Below, one piece after another: positions 43,059 through 51,891 of a stretch of 64,000 nt of DNA. Origin of the DNA: Lutimaribacter degradans (GTDB lineage Bacteria > Pseudomonadota > Alphaproteobacteria > Rhodobacterales > Rhodobacteraceae); contig NZ_JAMQGO010000001.1 in the NCBI RefSeq assembly GCF_023703375.1, positions 558,001-622,000 of the forward strand, in the 5' to 3' direction. The notes beneath the pieces were generated by a model that saw nothing but the letters and a program-made list of their open reading frames with translations, was not told where the DNA came from and did not search any database. The position numbers were made by a program, and so were the translations under genes. Within the stretch, counting starts at the first letter, position 1. Every line of letters begins with the position of its first letter.

Positions 43059-45311
43059 GTGACCACCAGGACACGGCACAAAAGGGCAACCTGGGACCGT
43101 CTGTTGCGTCTCAGGCGGCTTCGCAGGGTGCAGAACGGCCTGACGCTGGGCCTGGTTCTGCTTGGCCCGCTGTTGGCATTGGCGACATTCCTGGTACTTG
43201 GCCCGTTCGACGAGGGGGCCTCGTCGCTTTCGCTGCGCCTGGTTTTGATGGCAGACCTTGTCTACGTGCTGCTTTTGGCGGCACTGGTGCTGCAAAGGGT
43301 CGTTTCGCTGGTGGCCGCGCGGCGGGCTCATTCCGAAGGGTCGCGCCTGCATTTGCGCCTGACCGGGGCCTTTGCGCTGATGGCGCTTTTGCCGACCATC
43401 ACGATCGCGATCTTTGCGATGCTGACGATCAATATCGGGCTTGAGACATGGTTTTCCGAACGGGTGCGCCAGGTTGTCGGCGCCTCGCTGGCGGCGGCAC
43501 AATCCTATGACGAGGAAGAACGGCGCGACTTGCGCGATGACGCGCTTTTGCTGGCGGGTTTCATCACCGATCAGCAACGGCTTACGGGCTTTACCTCGGA
43601 TGGCAATCTGCGCGTGGTGCTGACCGAGGGGCAAAGCCGCATCCAGCGCGGCCTGAAAGAGGCCTACGTGATCGACGGTGAGGGCACGATACAGGCCCGT
43701 GGCCAACGTTCTTACCTGTTCGATTTCGAAATGCCACCGCCCGACGCGATGCAAACCGCCAACGAACAGGGTGTGGCGCTGATCCCCGATTGGCCGAACA
43801 ACGAGTTCCGGGCACTGGTGCCCTTGCGCGGCCTTGCCGACAGATACCTTTATATCAGCCGCACGGTCGATGGCGACCTGTTGGCGCTGCTGGACGAAAC
43901 CCAGGAAACCGCGCGGTTCTACCAGCAGCAGGAGACCGAGCGCGGGCGCCAGCTTTTCGATTTCGCGCTGCTTTACCTGGGTTTCGCGGTGCTGCTGATC
44001 CTGGCGGCGGTTCTCTTGGGGCTGTGGTTCGCCGAGCGGCTCAGCCGGCCGGTCGGGCGGCTGACAGGCGCCGCGCAGCGCGTGGGCGAGGGCGACCTTG
44101 ATGTGCAGGTGGTCGAGGAAGACGGTGATGACGAGATCGCCATGCTGGGCCGTTACTTCAACCAGATGACCCGGCAGCTCAAGGGGCAGCGGGCCGCGCT
44201 GCTTGAAAACACCCGCCAGATCGAGCGGCGGCGCCGCCTTTTCGATTCCGTGCTCAGCTCGGTTACGTCGGGGGTGGTGGGCGTTGACACCAAAGGGCGC
44301 GTGACCTTCGTCAACCGTTCGGCCGAACGCCTGCTCGACTGGCAGGAAGAGCAGCAATCGCTGGCGTTGACCGTGGCGGTGCCAGAGTTCGGGCCGCTGT
44401 TCGAAAAGGTAAAGGCGGGGCTTGCGGAAACCGTGCAGGAAGAGGTCAAGGTTAGCCGCGGCGGACAGCTTGAAAACCTGCTGGTGCGGGTTTCGACCCG
44501 GCGCAACGCAGATGGCAAGCGCGAGGGGTTCGTGGTGGCCTTCGACGATGTGACCAACCTGGTCGCCGCGCAGCGCATGGCGGCCTGGGGTGACGTGGCG
44601 CGGCGTATCGCGCACGAGATCAAGAACCCCCTGACACCGATCCGCCTGTCGGCCGAGCGTATCCAGCGCAGCTTTGCCGACAAGCTGGAACCGAAGGCCG
44701 CCGAAAAGGTGACGGACCTGACCGGGCGCATCGTGCGCCAGACCGAGGATTTGCGGCGCATCGTCGATGAATTCTCGAAATTTGCACGTATGCCCGAACC
44801 TGTGCGCAAGCCCGAGGACCTGTGCACGCTGGTGCGCGGCGTGGTGCTGATGCAAGAGGCCGGGCAACCCGATGTGCGCCTTGTCGCGGATTTGCCCGAT
44901 GCCGAGATTCCGGCCGAGCTGGATGCCACCATGATCGGGCAGGCCCTGACCAACCTGATCAAGAACGCGGGCGAGGCCACGCAATCGCTGCGCGCAAAGG
45001 GCGCGCCCGATGACTATGCCCCTGAGATCCGCGTCACGCTCAGCCGTGGCGGCGACGAGGCCGAGATACGGATCATGGATAACGGTATCGGCCTGCCCGA
45101 AGACCGCGCACGGTTGTTCGAGCCCTATGTCACCACCCGTGAAGAGGGTACCGGACTGGGGCTGCCAATCGTCAAGAAAATCATTGAAGAACACGGCGGC
45201 ACCCTGGTGCTGGACGATGCGCCCGCGTTCGCCGCGGGCGCGCATCGCGGCGCGATGGCGGTAATTCGATTGCCCCTGACATGGCCCGCTGAAACCGACG
45301 TTGCAGTATGA
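43059..45311 (+). CDS. ntrY: Membrane sensor kinase NtrY
   Basis: A 750-residue histidine kinase. Three hydrophobic helices near the N-terminus (about 27-48, 58-85, 98-125), a periplasmic region, a fourth helix near 305-325, then HAMP, a PAS domain, HisKA with [21 protein letters not shown] (His about 520) and an ATPase domain with NLIKNAGEA and GTGLGLPI. NtrY acts with NtrX in nitrogen, respiration and envelope control in alphaproteobacteria. GTG start at 43059 behind GGGGG. The 98-base gap after ntrC holds a CAATATATTG palindrome (43009-43018) and a GGCGCC hairpin, so it may have its own promoter. Confidence 0.95.
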   Translation: MTTRTRHKRATWDRLLRLRRLRRVQNGLTLGLVLLGPLLALATFLVLGPFDEGASSLSLRLVLMADLVYVLLLAALVLQRVVSLVAARRAHSEGSRLHLRLTGAFALMALLPTITIAIFAMLTINIGLETWFSERVRQVVGASLAAAQSYDEEERRDLRDDALLLAGFITDQQRLTGFTSDGNLRVVLTEGQSRIQRGLKEAYVIDGEGTIQARGQRSYLFDFEMPPPDAMQTANEQGVALIPDWPNNEFRALVPLRGLADRYLYISRTVDGDLLALLDETQETARFYQQQETERGRQLFDFALLYLGFAVLLILAAVLLGLWFAERLSRPVGRLTGAAQRVGEGDLDVQVVEEDGDDEIAMLGRYFNQMTRQLKGQRAALLENTRQIERRRRLFDSVLSSVTSGVVGVDTKGRVTFVNRSAERLLDWQEEQQSLALTVAVPEFGPLFEKVKAGLAETVQEEVKVSRGGQLENLLVRVSTRRNADGKREGFVVAFDDVTNLVAAQRMAAWGDVARRIAHEIKNPLTPIRLSAERIQRSFADKLEPKAAEKVTDLTGRIVRQTEDLRRIVDEFSKFARMPEPVRKPEDLCTLVRGVVLMQEAGQPDVRLVADLPDAEIPAELDATMIGQALTNLIKNAGEATQSLRAKGAPDDYAPEIRVTLSRGGDEAEIRIMDNGIGLPEDRARLFEPYVTTREEGTGLGLPIVKKIIEEHGGTLVLDDAPAFAAGAHRGAMAVIRLPLTWPAETDVAV

Positions 45312-45318
45312 GGATGGT

Positions 45319-46725
45319 ATGAGCGATATTTTGATTGTTGATGACGAGCGCGATATCCGGGAGCTGATTTCCGATATCCTCGAGGATGAAGGCTATGTCA
45401 CGCGGCTGGCGGGCAATTCCGACGACGCGATGACAGAGGTCAACGCCGAAACGCCGGCGCTGCTGATCCTAGATATTTGGCTGAAGGACAGCAAGATGGA
45501 CGGGATCGACATTCTGAAAACCGTCAAGCGAGACAACCCCGATGTGCCGATCATCATCATCTCGGGGCACGGGAATATCGAAATCGCCGTCGCGGCGATC
45601 AAGCAGGGCGCTTACGATTTCATCGAGAAGCCCTTCAATATCGACCAGTTGCTGGTGGTCATCCGGCGCGCGATGGAAACCAGCCGTTTGCGGCGCGAGA
45701 ATTCCGCGCTCAAGCGCCAGGAAACGGGCGCGGCCAGCATGGTCGGCTCAAGCGCGGCGTTCCGCGCGCTGATCGGGCAGTTGGACAAGGTGACCAAGTC
45801 GAACGGGCGCGTCATGTTGAGCGGCCCGGCCGGGGCGGGCAAGGAACTTGCGGCGCGGTACATCCACGCCAATTCAACCCGCGCGACCGCGCCTTTCGTC
45901 ACGGTCGGTTGCGCCAGCATCGACGCCGAGCGGATGGAAGAGGTGCTGTTCGGTCGCGAAAGCCCCGAACGGGGGATCGAACCGGGCCTTCTGGAACAGG
46001 CCCATGGCGGCGTCGTCTATTTCGACGAGGTGGCCGACATGCCGCTGGGCACCCAGTCGAAAATCCTGCGTGTGCTGGTCGATCAGCAATTTACCCGCGT
46101 GGGGGGCGGCGACAAGGTGCGCGTTGATATCCGCGTGATCTCGTCCACCAACCGCAATCTCGAATCCGAGATCGCGGCCGGCAATTTCCGGCAAGAGCTT
46201 TTCCACCGGCTGAACGTGGTGCCGATCGAGGTGCCCAGCCTTGAGGAGCGGCGCGAGGATATTCCCGAACTGGCGCGTTATTTCCTCGACATGTTCCACC
46301 GAACCCAGGGGCTGCCCGCGCGGGAGCTGAGCGACGAGGCGGTGACGTTGATGCAGACGATGATCTGGCCGGGCAACGTGCGGCAGTTGAAAAACCTGAT
46401 CGAACGGGTGTTGATCCTGGGCGATGGCACCGGCCCGATCGAGGCGCGCGAACTGCCCAATGACGAGGAAAAGACCGCCGAAGATGGCCGCGTGGTGATT
46501 TCCGGCACGCTTGCCACCATGCCCCTTCGCGAGGCGCGCGAAGCCTTTGAACGCGAATACCTGCTGACCCAGATCAACCGTTTCGGCGGCAATATCAGCC
46601 GCACGGCGAATTTCGTCGGGATGGAGCGCAGCGCGCTGCATCGCAAGCTGAAAAGCCTGGGCGTCGTGACCAACAGCAAGGCCGGCGCCCGCATCGCCGA
46701 GGTCAACCAGGGCGAAGAGGCCTGA
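45319..46725 (+). CDS. ntrX: Response regulator NtrX, lacking the GAFTGA loop
   Basis: A 468-residue regulator: receiver (Asp about 52 in LILDIWLKDS), AAA+ domain and Fis-type helix-turn-helix (NISRTANFVGMERSALHRKL). The Walker A is GPAGAGKE where GESGTGKE is usual. The place of GAFTGA reads LFGRESPERGIEPGLLE, so contact with sigma-54 is unlikely, matching the neighbouring NtrC. Start at 45319 with GAGGATGGT directly upstream; eight bases after ntrY. Confidence 0.95.
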   Translation: MSDILIVDDERDIRELISDILEDEGYVTRLAGNSDDAMTEVNAETPALLILDIWLKDSKMDGIDILKTVKRDNPDVPIIIISGHGNIEIAVAAIKQGAYDFIEKPFNIDQLLVVIRRAMETSRLRRENSALKRQETGAASMVGSSAAFRALIGQLDKVTKSNGRVMLSGPAGAGKELAARYIHANSTRATAPFVTVGCASIDAERMEEVLFGRESPERGIEPGLLEQAHGGVVYFDEVADMPLGTQSKILRVLVDQQFTRVGGGDKVRVDIRVISSTNRNLESEIAAGNFRQELFHRLNVVPIEVPSLEERREDIPELARYFLDMFHRTQGLPARELSDEAVTLMQTMIWPGNVRQLKNLIERVLILGDGTGPIEARELPNDEEKTAEDGRVVISGTLATMPLREAREAFEREYLLTQINRFGGNISRTANFVGMERSALHRKLKSLGVVTNSKAGARIAEVNQGEEA

Positions 46726-46745
46726 CGGCCAAAGGCGCGTTCAGA

Positions 46746-47213
46746 TCAACCGGCGCGGTTCACGATCTGCCAGGTGCCATCGCGGTTGCGGATAACGCAG
46801 GCGTTTTCCGTCAGGCGTGGCATCACCGTGGTGCGCCCGGCGGGCGCGGACTGGCGCAGGCTGTCGGGGCAGGGCGGGATGGTGGCGGGGCTGAAGCCGC
46901 GCTTACGCATGCATTGTTGCACGACCTCGTCGCGCAGCCCCGCGTTGGCGTCGTAGACGATGACCTCGCCGCCGATCCGTTCGTGGTAGATCTGGCAATT
47001 TCCGTCGCCATCGCAGATTTGCCGGGGGATGATGGTGACGGGGGTGATCCGTGTCCGGGTGTTCACGGGAATGTCGCGTGCCGCTTGCGCGCGGCAGTTC
47101 AGAAGCTGTTCTTCGCTGGCGGCCACCGTCGCGCCCGGTTTGTACCAAATATTCAGCGGCGCGCAGGCAGCCAGCAGCGCCAGCGCGAAAAACGGTGCAA
47201 CGATACGTGACAT
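46746..47213 (-). CDS. Small putative lipoprotein
   Basis: A 155-residue protein with a lipoprotein signal peptide (lipobox LLAAC, Cys about 17). The mature part has five or six further cysteines (for example QICDGDGNCQIY and QQCMRKRGF), so disulfides are likely. I do not recognise a named family; similar short lipoproteins occur in Rhodobacterales. It is read against the surrounding ntr and trk genes, converging on ntrX with 20 bases between stops. Start at 47213 with GGAGAG upstream; a TTG five codons earlier is possible but would weaken the signal. Confidence 0.82.
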   Translation of the reverse strand: MSRIVAPFFALALLAACAPLNIWYKPGATVAASEEQLLNCRAQAARDIPVNTRTRITPVTIIPRQICDGDGNCQIYHERIGGEVIVYDANAGLRDEVVQQCMRKRGFSPATIPPCPDSLRQSAPAGRTTVMPRLTENACVIRNRDGTWQIVNRAG

Positions 47214-47332
47214 GGGGGAACTCTCCAATCGGTCGGGTCCAGTTTGCCGAAAGCGGGACGGGATGACAATTCAATTGACCGTATCGGGTGGTTCTGCCAT
47301 CCAAACCCCTTGAGGCTTGGGGATAGAGCACC

Positions 47333-48709
47333 ATGAAGGTGATCATTTGCGGAGCGGGGCAGGTTGGCTGGCAGATCGCACGGCACCTGTCCGGGGAACG
47401 GAACGACGTGACGGTGGTGGACAGCAATGCCGACCTGATCCGTCGTGCCACCGACGCGCTGGATGTGCAGGGCATCGCGGGCTTCGCCAGCTACCCTGAC
47501 GTTCTGGACAGGGCGGGCGCGCGCGATGCCGACATGGTGATTGCCGCCACCCATTCCGACGAGGTGAACATGGTCACCTGCCAGGTGGCGCACTCGGTCT
47601 TTTCGGTGCCGCGCAAGATCGCGCGTCTGCGCGCGCAATCCTATCTCACGGCGATCTACTCCGATCTTTACCGCCGCGATCACATGCCCATAGACGTGGT
47701 GATTTCCCCCGAACGCGAGGTGGCCGAGGCCGCGTTGCAACGGCTTGGCTCGCCTTCGGCTTTCGATACCGAGGTGTTCCACGGCGGCAAGGCACAGCTT
47801 CTTGGCATCACGATCGAGGATGACTGCCCGGTGGTGAACACGCCGTTGCGCCAGTTGAGCGACCTGTTCTCGACGTTGCGCGCCATCGTCGTGGCGGTGC
47901 GCCGCGACGGCACGCTGTTCGCGCCCGAACCGGGCGACCAGCTTTTTGTTGGCGACGATTGCTATGTCGTGGTGGTGAACGAGGATGTGCCCCGCACGTT
48001 GGAGATTTTCGGCAAATCGCCCAGAAAACAGGAACGGATCGTGCTGATAGGTGGCGGCAATGTCGGGCTGGCGGTGGCCAGCCGGCTGGAGGAGCGCGCC
48101 GACCGCGTCCGCGTGAAGGTGATCGAGAAAAGCCGCGTTGTCGCCGAACGCGCCGCCGACAAGCTGGAGCGCACGATCGTTCTGCATGGTGACGGTCTGG
48201 ATACCGACCTGTTGAAAGAGGCCAATATCGACCGCGCCGACGCGGTTCTGTGCGTCACCGATGACGACAAGACCAACATGTTGGCCGCGGTGCGTGCCAA
48301 GGCCGAGGGCTGCCCGATGGCCATTGTCCTGGTCAACGATCCCACGATGGTGCCGTTGATGGGGCCGCTTGGCATCGACGCCTATATCAACCCCCGCGCC
48401 ACGACCGTCAGTTCGATCCTGCGCCATATCCGCCATGGCCGCGTGCGGGGCGTCTATTCCATCGGTGATGCCGAGGCCGAGGTGATCGAGGCCGAGGTGC
48501 TTTCGACCTCGCCCATCGCGGGCAAGAAGATTTCCGAGATCGATTTTCCCGAAGGGGTGCTGATCGGCATGGTGGAAAAGGGCCAAAAACTGGTCAGACC
48601 CGTTGGCAACCTGCGAATCGACGAAGGCGACGTGATAACCATCTTTGCGATGACCAACGACGTCCCCGAGGTCGAGCGGTTGTTGCAGGTCTCGATCGAC
48701 TTTTTCTGA
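47333..48709 (+). CDS. trkA: Trk system potassium uptake regulator TrkA
   Basis: A 458-residue peripheral membrane protein that gates the TrkH channel in response to nucleotides. It has two tandem NAD-binding/TrkA-C units: the first opens with VIICGAGQVGWQIA at residue 3, the second with VLIGGGNVGLAVA near residue 238. A TrkA-C domain follows each. It is four bases before trkH. The ntrYX-trkA-trkH linkage is conserved in alphaproteobacteria. Confidence 0.96.
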   Translation: MKVIICGAGQVGWQIARHLSGERNDVTVVDSNADLIRRATDALDVQGIAGFASYPDVLDRAGARDADMVIAATHSDEVNMVTCQVAHSVFSVPRKIARLRAQSYLTAIYSDLYRRDHMPIDVVISPEREVAEAALQRLGSPSAFDTEVFHGGKAQLLGITIEDDCPVVNTPLRQLSDLFSTLRAIVVAVRRDGTLFAPEPGDQLFVGDDCYVVVVNEDVPRTLEIFGKSPRKQERIVLIGGGNVGLAVASRLEERADRVRVKVIEKSRVVAERAADKLERTIVLHGDGLDTDLLKEANIDRADAVLCVTDDDKTNMLAAVRAKAEGCPMAIVLVNDPTMVPLMGPLGIDAYINPRATTVSSILRHIRHGRVRGVYSIGDAEAEVIEAEVLSTSPIAGKKISEIDFPEGVLIGMVEKGQKLVRPVGNLRIDEGDVITIFAMTNDVPEVERLLQVSIDFF

Positions 48710-48712
48710 CAG

Positions 48713-50224
48713 ATGCGCGCGCGGATCGCAGACCAGCCCCTTTTCCTGCTGATGATGGGAATCGCGGCCTTGGCCATGTTCTTGCCTGCCGCGCATGCAC
48801 TTTACATTGATGTTGAGGACCAGGCGCGCGCCTTTTTCTACTCGGGCACGCTGCTTTTGGTGCTGACCGTGCTGATCGCGGTCGCGCGCACGGGGCGGCC
48901 CGTGCGCCGCGACGGAATGTGGAACCTTCTGGCGCTGTTGGGCGGCTTTACCGTCCTGCCCGCGATTTTGGCGGTGCCCTTTCACGACGCGCTGCGCACC
49001 ACCAGTTTTCTCAATGCCTATTTCGAGATGGTTTCAAGCCTGACGACAACGGGCGCGTCGATGTTCGCGCCCGATCGACTGTCGCCCAGCCTGCACCTGT
49101 GGCGGGCGATGGTAGGCTGGCTGGGCGGTCTGCTGATGTGGGTGGCCGCCGCCGCCGTGCTTGCCCCCCTTTCGCTTGGCGGGTTCGAGGTGACAGCCAG
49201 CGGCGAGCCGGGCCAGACCGAAACCGGCGGCAAGATGGGGCAGGTCGATCCGCAACAGCGTATCCTGCGCGTGGCGTGGCACCTGACGCCCATCTATGCC
49301 GGGCTGACGCTGGCGCTTTGGTTGATGCTTCTGGTGGGCGGCGACCGTCCGCTGGTGGCGATCAGCCATGCGATGTCGGTGATGGCCACCAGCGGTATCT
49401 CGCCCGTCGGCGGGGTCGAGAACGCGGGCTCGGGCCTGGGCGGCGAAATGGTGATGGCACTGTTCATGCTGTTCGCCCTGTCGCGCGTCACCTTTTCAGG
49501 CGACACGCTGGTGGGGGCACGGGTCAGCGTGTTCCGCGACCCCGAATTTCGCCTAGGTCTGGGGCTGGCGCTGGTGATTCCGCTGGTTTTGTTCCTGCGC
49601 CACTGGAGCGGCGCCTATGATTTCGATGAAGAACAGAATTTCCTTCAGGCCCTGCACGCGCTTTGGGGCGGGATTTTCACCATATTGTCGATGTTGACCA
49701 CGACCGGCTTTGCCAGTGCCGACTGGGCCGAGGCGCAAAGCTGGTCCGGCTTGCCGACGCCCGGGCTGATCTTGCTTGGGGTGGCGATGATCGGCGGCGG
49801 CGTGGCAACCACCGCCGGCGGGGTCAAGCTGTTGCGGGTCTGGGCGCTGTATCTGCAGGGCCTGCGCGAGATGGAGCGGCTGGTGCATCCGTCCTCGGTG
49901 GGGCGCTCGGGCGCGGGCAGCCGGCGTTTGCGGCGCCAGGGGGCCTATATCGCGTGGATCTTCTTCATGTTGTTCGCGCTTTCGGTGACGGTATTCACTC
50001 TGGTCATGGCCTGGATCGTGCGTGACTTCGAGCAGGCGCTGGTGCTGACCATTGCCGCGCTCAGCACCACGGGCCCGTTGGTGACGCTTGCGACGGAAAC
50101 CCCGATCGTGTTGGTCGACCTGGGTGTTGCGGGAAAGCTGGTAATGTGTGCGGCGATGGTTCTGGGGCGGCTGGAAACGCTGGCCATCATCGCCCTGGCC
50201 AGCAGCGATCTGTGGCGGCGCTAA
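48713..50224 (+). CDS. trkH: Trk potassium transporter membrane subunit TrkH
   Basis: A 503-residue inner-membrane channel for potassium uptake. Four P-loop selectivity segments can be found in order: SLTTTGAS, VMATSGIS, MLTTTGFA and ALSTTGPL, each before or between hydrophobic helices. The Arg in the late MIGGGVATTAGGVKLLR region is the usual gating contact. It partners TrkA, encoded just upstream. Confidence 0.96.
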   Translation: MRARIADQPLFLLMMGIAALAMFLPAAHALYIDVEDQARAFFYSGTLLLVLTVLIAVARTGRPVRRDGMWNLLALLGGFTVLPAILAVPFHDALRTTSFLNAYFEMVSSLTTTGASMFAPDRLSPSLHLWRAMVGWLGGLLMWVAAAAVLAPLSLGGFEVTASGEPGQTETGGKMGQVDPQQRILRVAWHLTPIYAGLTLALWLMLLVGGDRPLVAISHAMSVMATSGISPVGGVENAGSGLGGEMVMALFMLFALSRVTFSGDTLVGARVSVFRDPEFRLGLGLALVIPLVLFLRHWSGAYDFDEEQNFLQALHALWGGIFTILSMLTTTGFASADWAEAQSWSGLPTPGLILLGVAMIGGGVATTAGGVKLLRVWALYLQGLREMERLVHPSSVGRSGAGSRRLRRQGAYIAWIFFMLFALSVTVFTLVMAWIVRDFEQALVLTIAALSTTGPLVTLATETPIVLVDLGVAGKLVMCAAMVLGRLETLAIIALASSDLWRR

Positions 50225-50352
50225 AGCAAGGGTTGACGTGCTCGCCTAAAGGTTTGAAGTTTGGGCTGGAAACCCGGCGGTGTGCGTTACATACTTGTGC
50301 TGAACCGGGGACGATGCTGATCCGCGGCTGAGGCAAGAACAAAGGTAAATCG

Positions 50353-50592
50353 ATGGCTTCCGATAAACAAAACCTCCAGGACGCATTTCTGAACCATACA
50401 CGGAAGACCAAGATTCCCGTGACGATCTTTCTTATCAACGGCGTCAAGTTGCAGGGTGTGATCACTTGGTTCGACAATTTCTGCGTTCTTCTGCGGCGTG
50501 ACGGCCAAAGCCAGCTTGTCTACAAGCACGCGATCTCGACGATCATGCCGTCGCAGCCGATCAACCTTTATGACGGTGACGACTCCAATTGA
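50353..50592 (+). CDS. hfq: RNA chaperone Hfq
   Basis: A 79-residue Sm-like protein that forms hexamers and pairs small RNAs with mRNAs. The Sm1 ([22 protein letters not shown]) and Sm2 (YKHAISTI) motifs are intact; the C-terminal tail is very short, as usual in alphaproteobacteria. The 128-base gap upstream contains TTGACG and TTACATACT stretches but no promoter with good spacing. Its stop overlaps the hflX start by one base. It is relevant to the candidate small RNAs at 9.5-9.8 kb. Confidence 0.98.
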   Translation: MASDKQNLQDAFLNHTRKTKIPVTIFLINGVKLQGVITWFDNFCVLLRRDGQSQLVYKHAISTIMPSQPINLYDGDDSN

Positions 50593-51866
50593 TGGAGCAT
50601 GACCGGACGCCAACCCGTGCCTGGGTTCTGCATCCCGACATCAAGTCCGACCGCGATCGGCGCGATCCGAGCCTTGCGCTGGACGAGGCCGTTTCGCTGG
50701 CGGGCGCCTTGCCGGATTTGCAGGTCGTGGGCCAGGAAACCGTGCGCTTGCAGCGCCCGCAGGCCGGGCTGTTGTTCGGCAAGGGCAAGATCGAGGAGCT
50801 GAAGGCGCGATTTGCCGCCAACGAGGTTGAACTGGTGTTGGTTGACGGGCCGGTGACGCCCATTCAGCAGCGCAACCTTGAAAGGGCGTGGGGCGTCAAG
50901 CTGTTGGATCGCACCGGGCTGATTCTGGAAATCTTTTCCGACCGGGCCGCCACGCGCGAAGGCGTGTTGCAGGTGGAAATGGCACATCTGAGCTATCAGC
51001 GCACCCGGCTTGTGCGTGCCTGGACCCACCTGGAGCGGCAGCGCGGTGGCCTGGGCTTTGTCGGTGGCCCCGGTGAAACGCAGATCGAGGCCGACCGGCG
51101 CGCCATCGACGAACAGCTTGTGCGCTTGCGCAGGCAGCTCGACAAGGTGGTGAGAACGCGCGATTTGCACCGCAAGGCGCGCGCCAAGGTGCCTTACCCT
51201 ATCGTGGCGTTGGTGGGGTATACCAACGCCGGCAAATCGACGCTGTTCAACCGCCTGACCGGCGCGGACGTGATGGTGAAGGACATGCTGTTTGCCACGC
51301 TCGACCCGACGATGCGCGCCGTCAAGCTGCCCGAGGGCGGGCCCGAGGTAATCCTGTCGGATACGGTGGGGTTCATCAGCGACCTGCCAACCGAACTGGT
51401 CGCGGCATTCCGCGCCACGCTCGAAGAAGTGCTGGCCGCCGACCTGATCGTGCATGTGCGCGACATCAGCCACCCCGAAACCGAGGCCCAGGCCAAGGAC
51501 GTGACCGATATCCTGGCCTCGCTCGGCGTCAAGGACACCACCCCCCAGATCGAGCTTTGGAACAAGATCGACCAACTGCCGCAGGTTCAGGCCGAGGCGC
51601 TGGAAACGGCCGCGGGGCGCAAACCCGGTGTCTTCGCCATCTCGGCGCTGACCGGCGCGGGCCTGTCGCCTTTCCTGGCCGAGATCGCCCGCCAACTTGA
51701 ATCCGAACGCCACGAAACGCATCTGCGGCTGCCCTTTTCACAAGGGCGCAAGCGGGCGTGGCTGCATGAACAGGACGTTGTCGAACACGAGGAACAAGGC
51801 GAAGACGGGTTCGACCTGACGGTGCGGTGGACCGACCGGCAAGAAAAGCGGTTTCGCGACATGTAA
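50592..51866 (+). CDS. hflX: Ribosome-associated GTPase HflX
   Basis: A 424-residue GTPase that splits stalled 70S ribosomes in characterised bacteria. An N-terminal HflX domain, a coiled-coil-like linker, then the G domain with G1 GYTNAGKST (near residue 208), G3 DTVGFI and G4 NKID. Co-translated with hfq (TGATG), a pairing kept across proteobacteria. Confidence 0.96.
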   Translation: MEHDRTPTRAWVLHPDIKSDRDRRDPSLALDEAVSLAGALPDLQVVGQETVRLQRPQAGLLFGKGKIEELKARFAANEVELVLVDGPVTPIQQRNLERAWGVKLLDRTGLILEIFSDRAATREGVLQVEMAHLSYQRTRLVRAWTHLERQRGGLGFVGGPGETQIEADRRAIDEQLVRLRRQLDKVVRTRDLHRKARAKVPYPIVALVGYTNAGKSTLFNRLTGADVMVKDMLFATLDPTMRAVKLPEGGPEVILSDTVGFISDLPTELVAAFRATLEEVLAADLIVHVRDISHPETEAQAKDVTDILASLGVKDTTPQIELWNKIDQLPQVQAEALETAAGRKPGVFAISALTGAGLSPFLAEIARQLESERHETHLRLPFSQGRKRAWLHEQDVVEHEEQGEDGFDLTVRWTDRQEKRFRDM

Positions 51867-51891
51867 CCCGGCCAACGGGAGGAGGGGCAAG

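Noticed and set aside
42990..45245. 751-residue open frame on the minus strand
   Set aside because: Antisense to ntrY, which has all kinase motifs in order; the opposite frame is rich in Gln, His and Arg with no domain.
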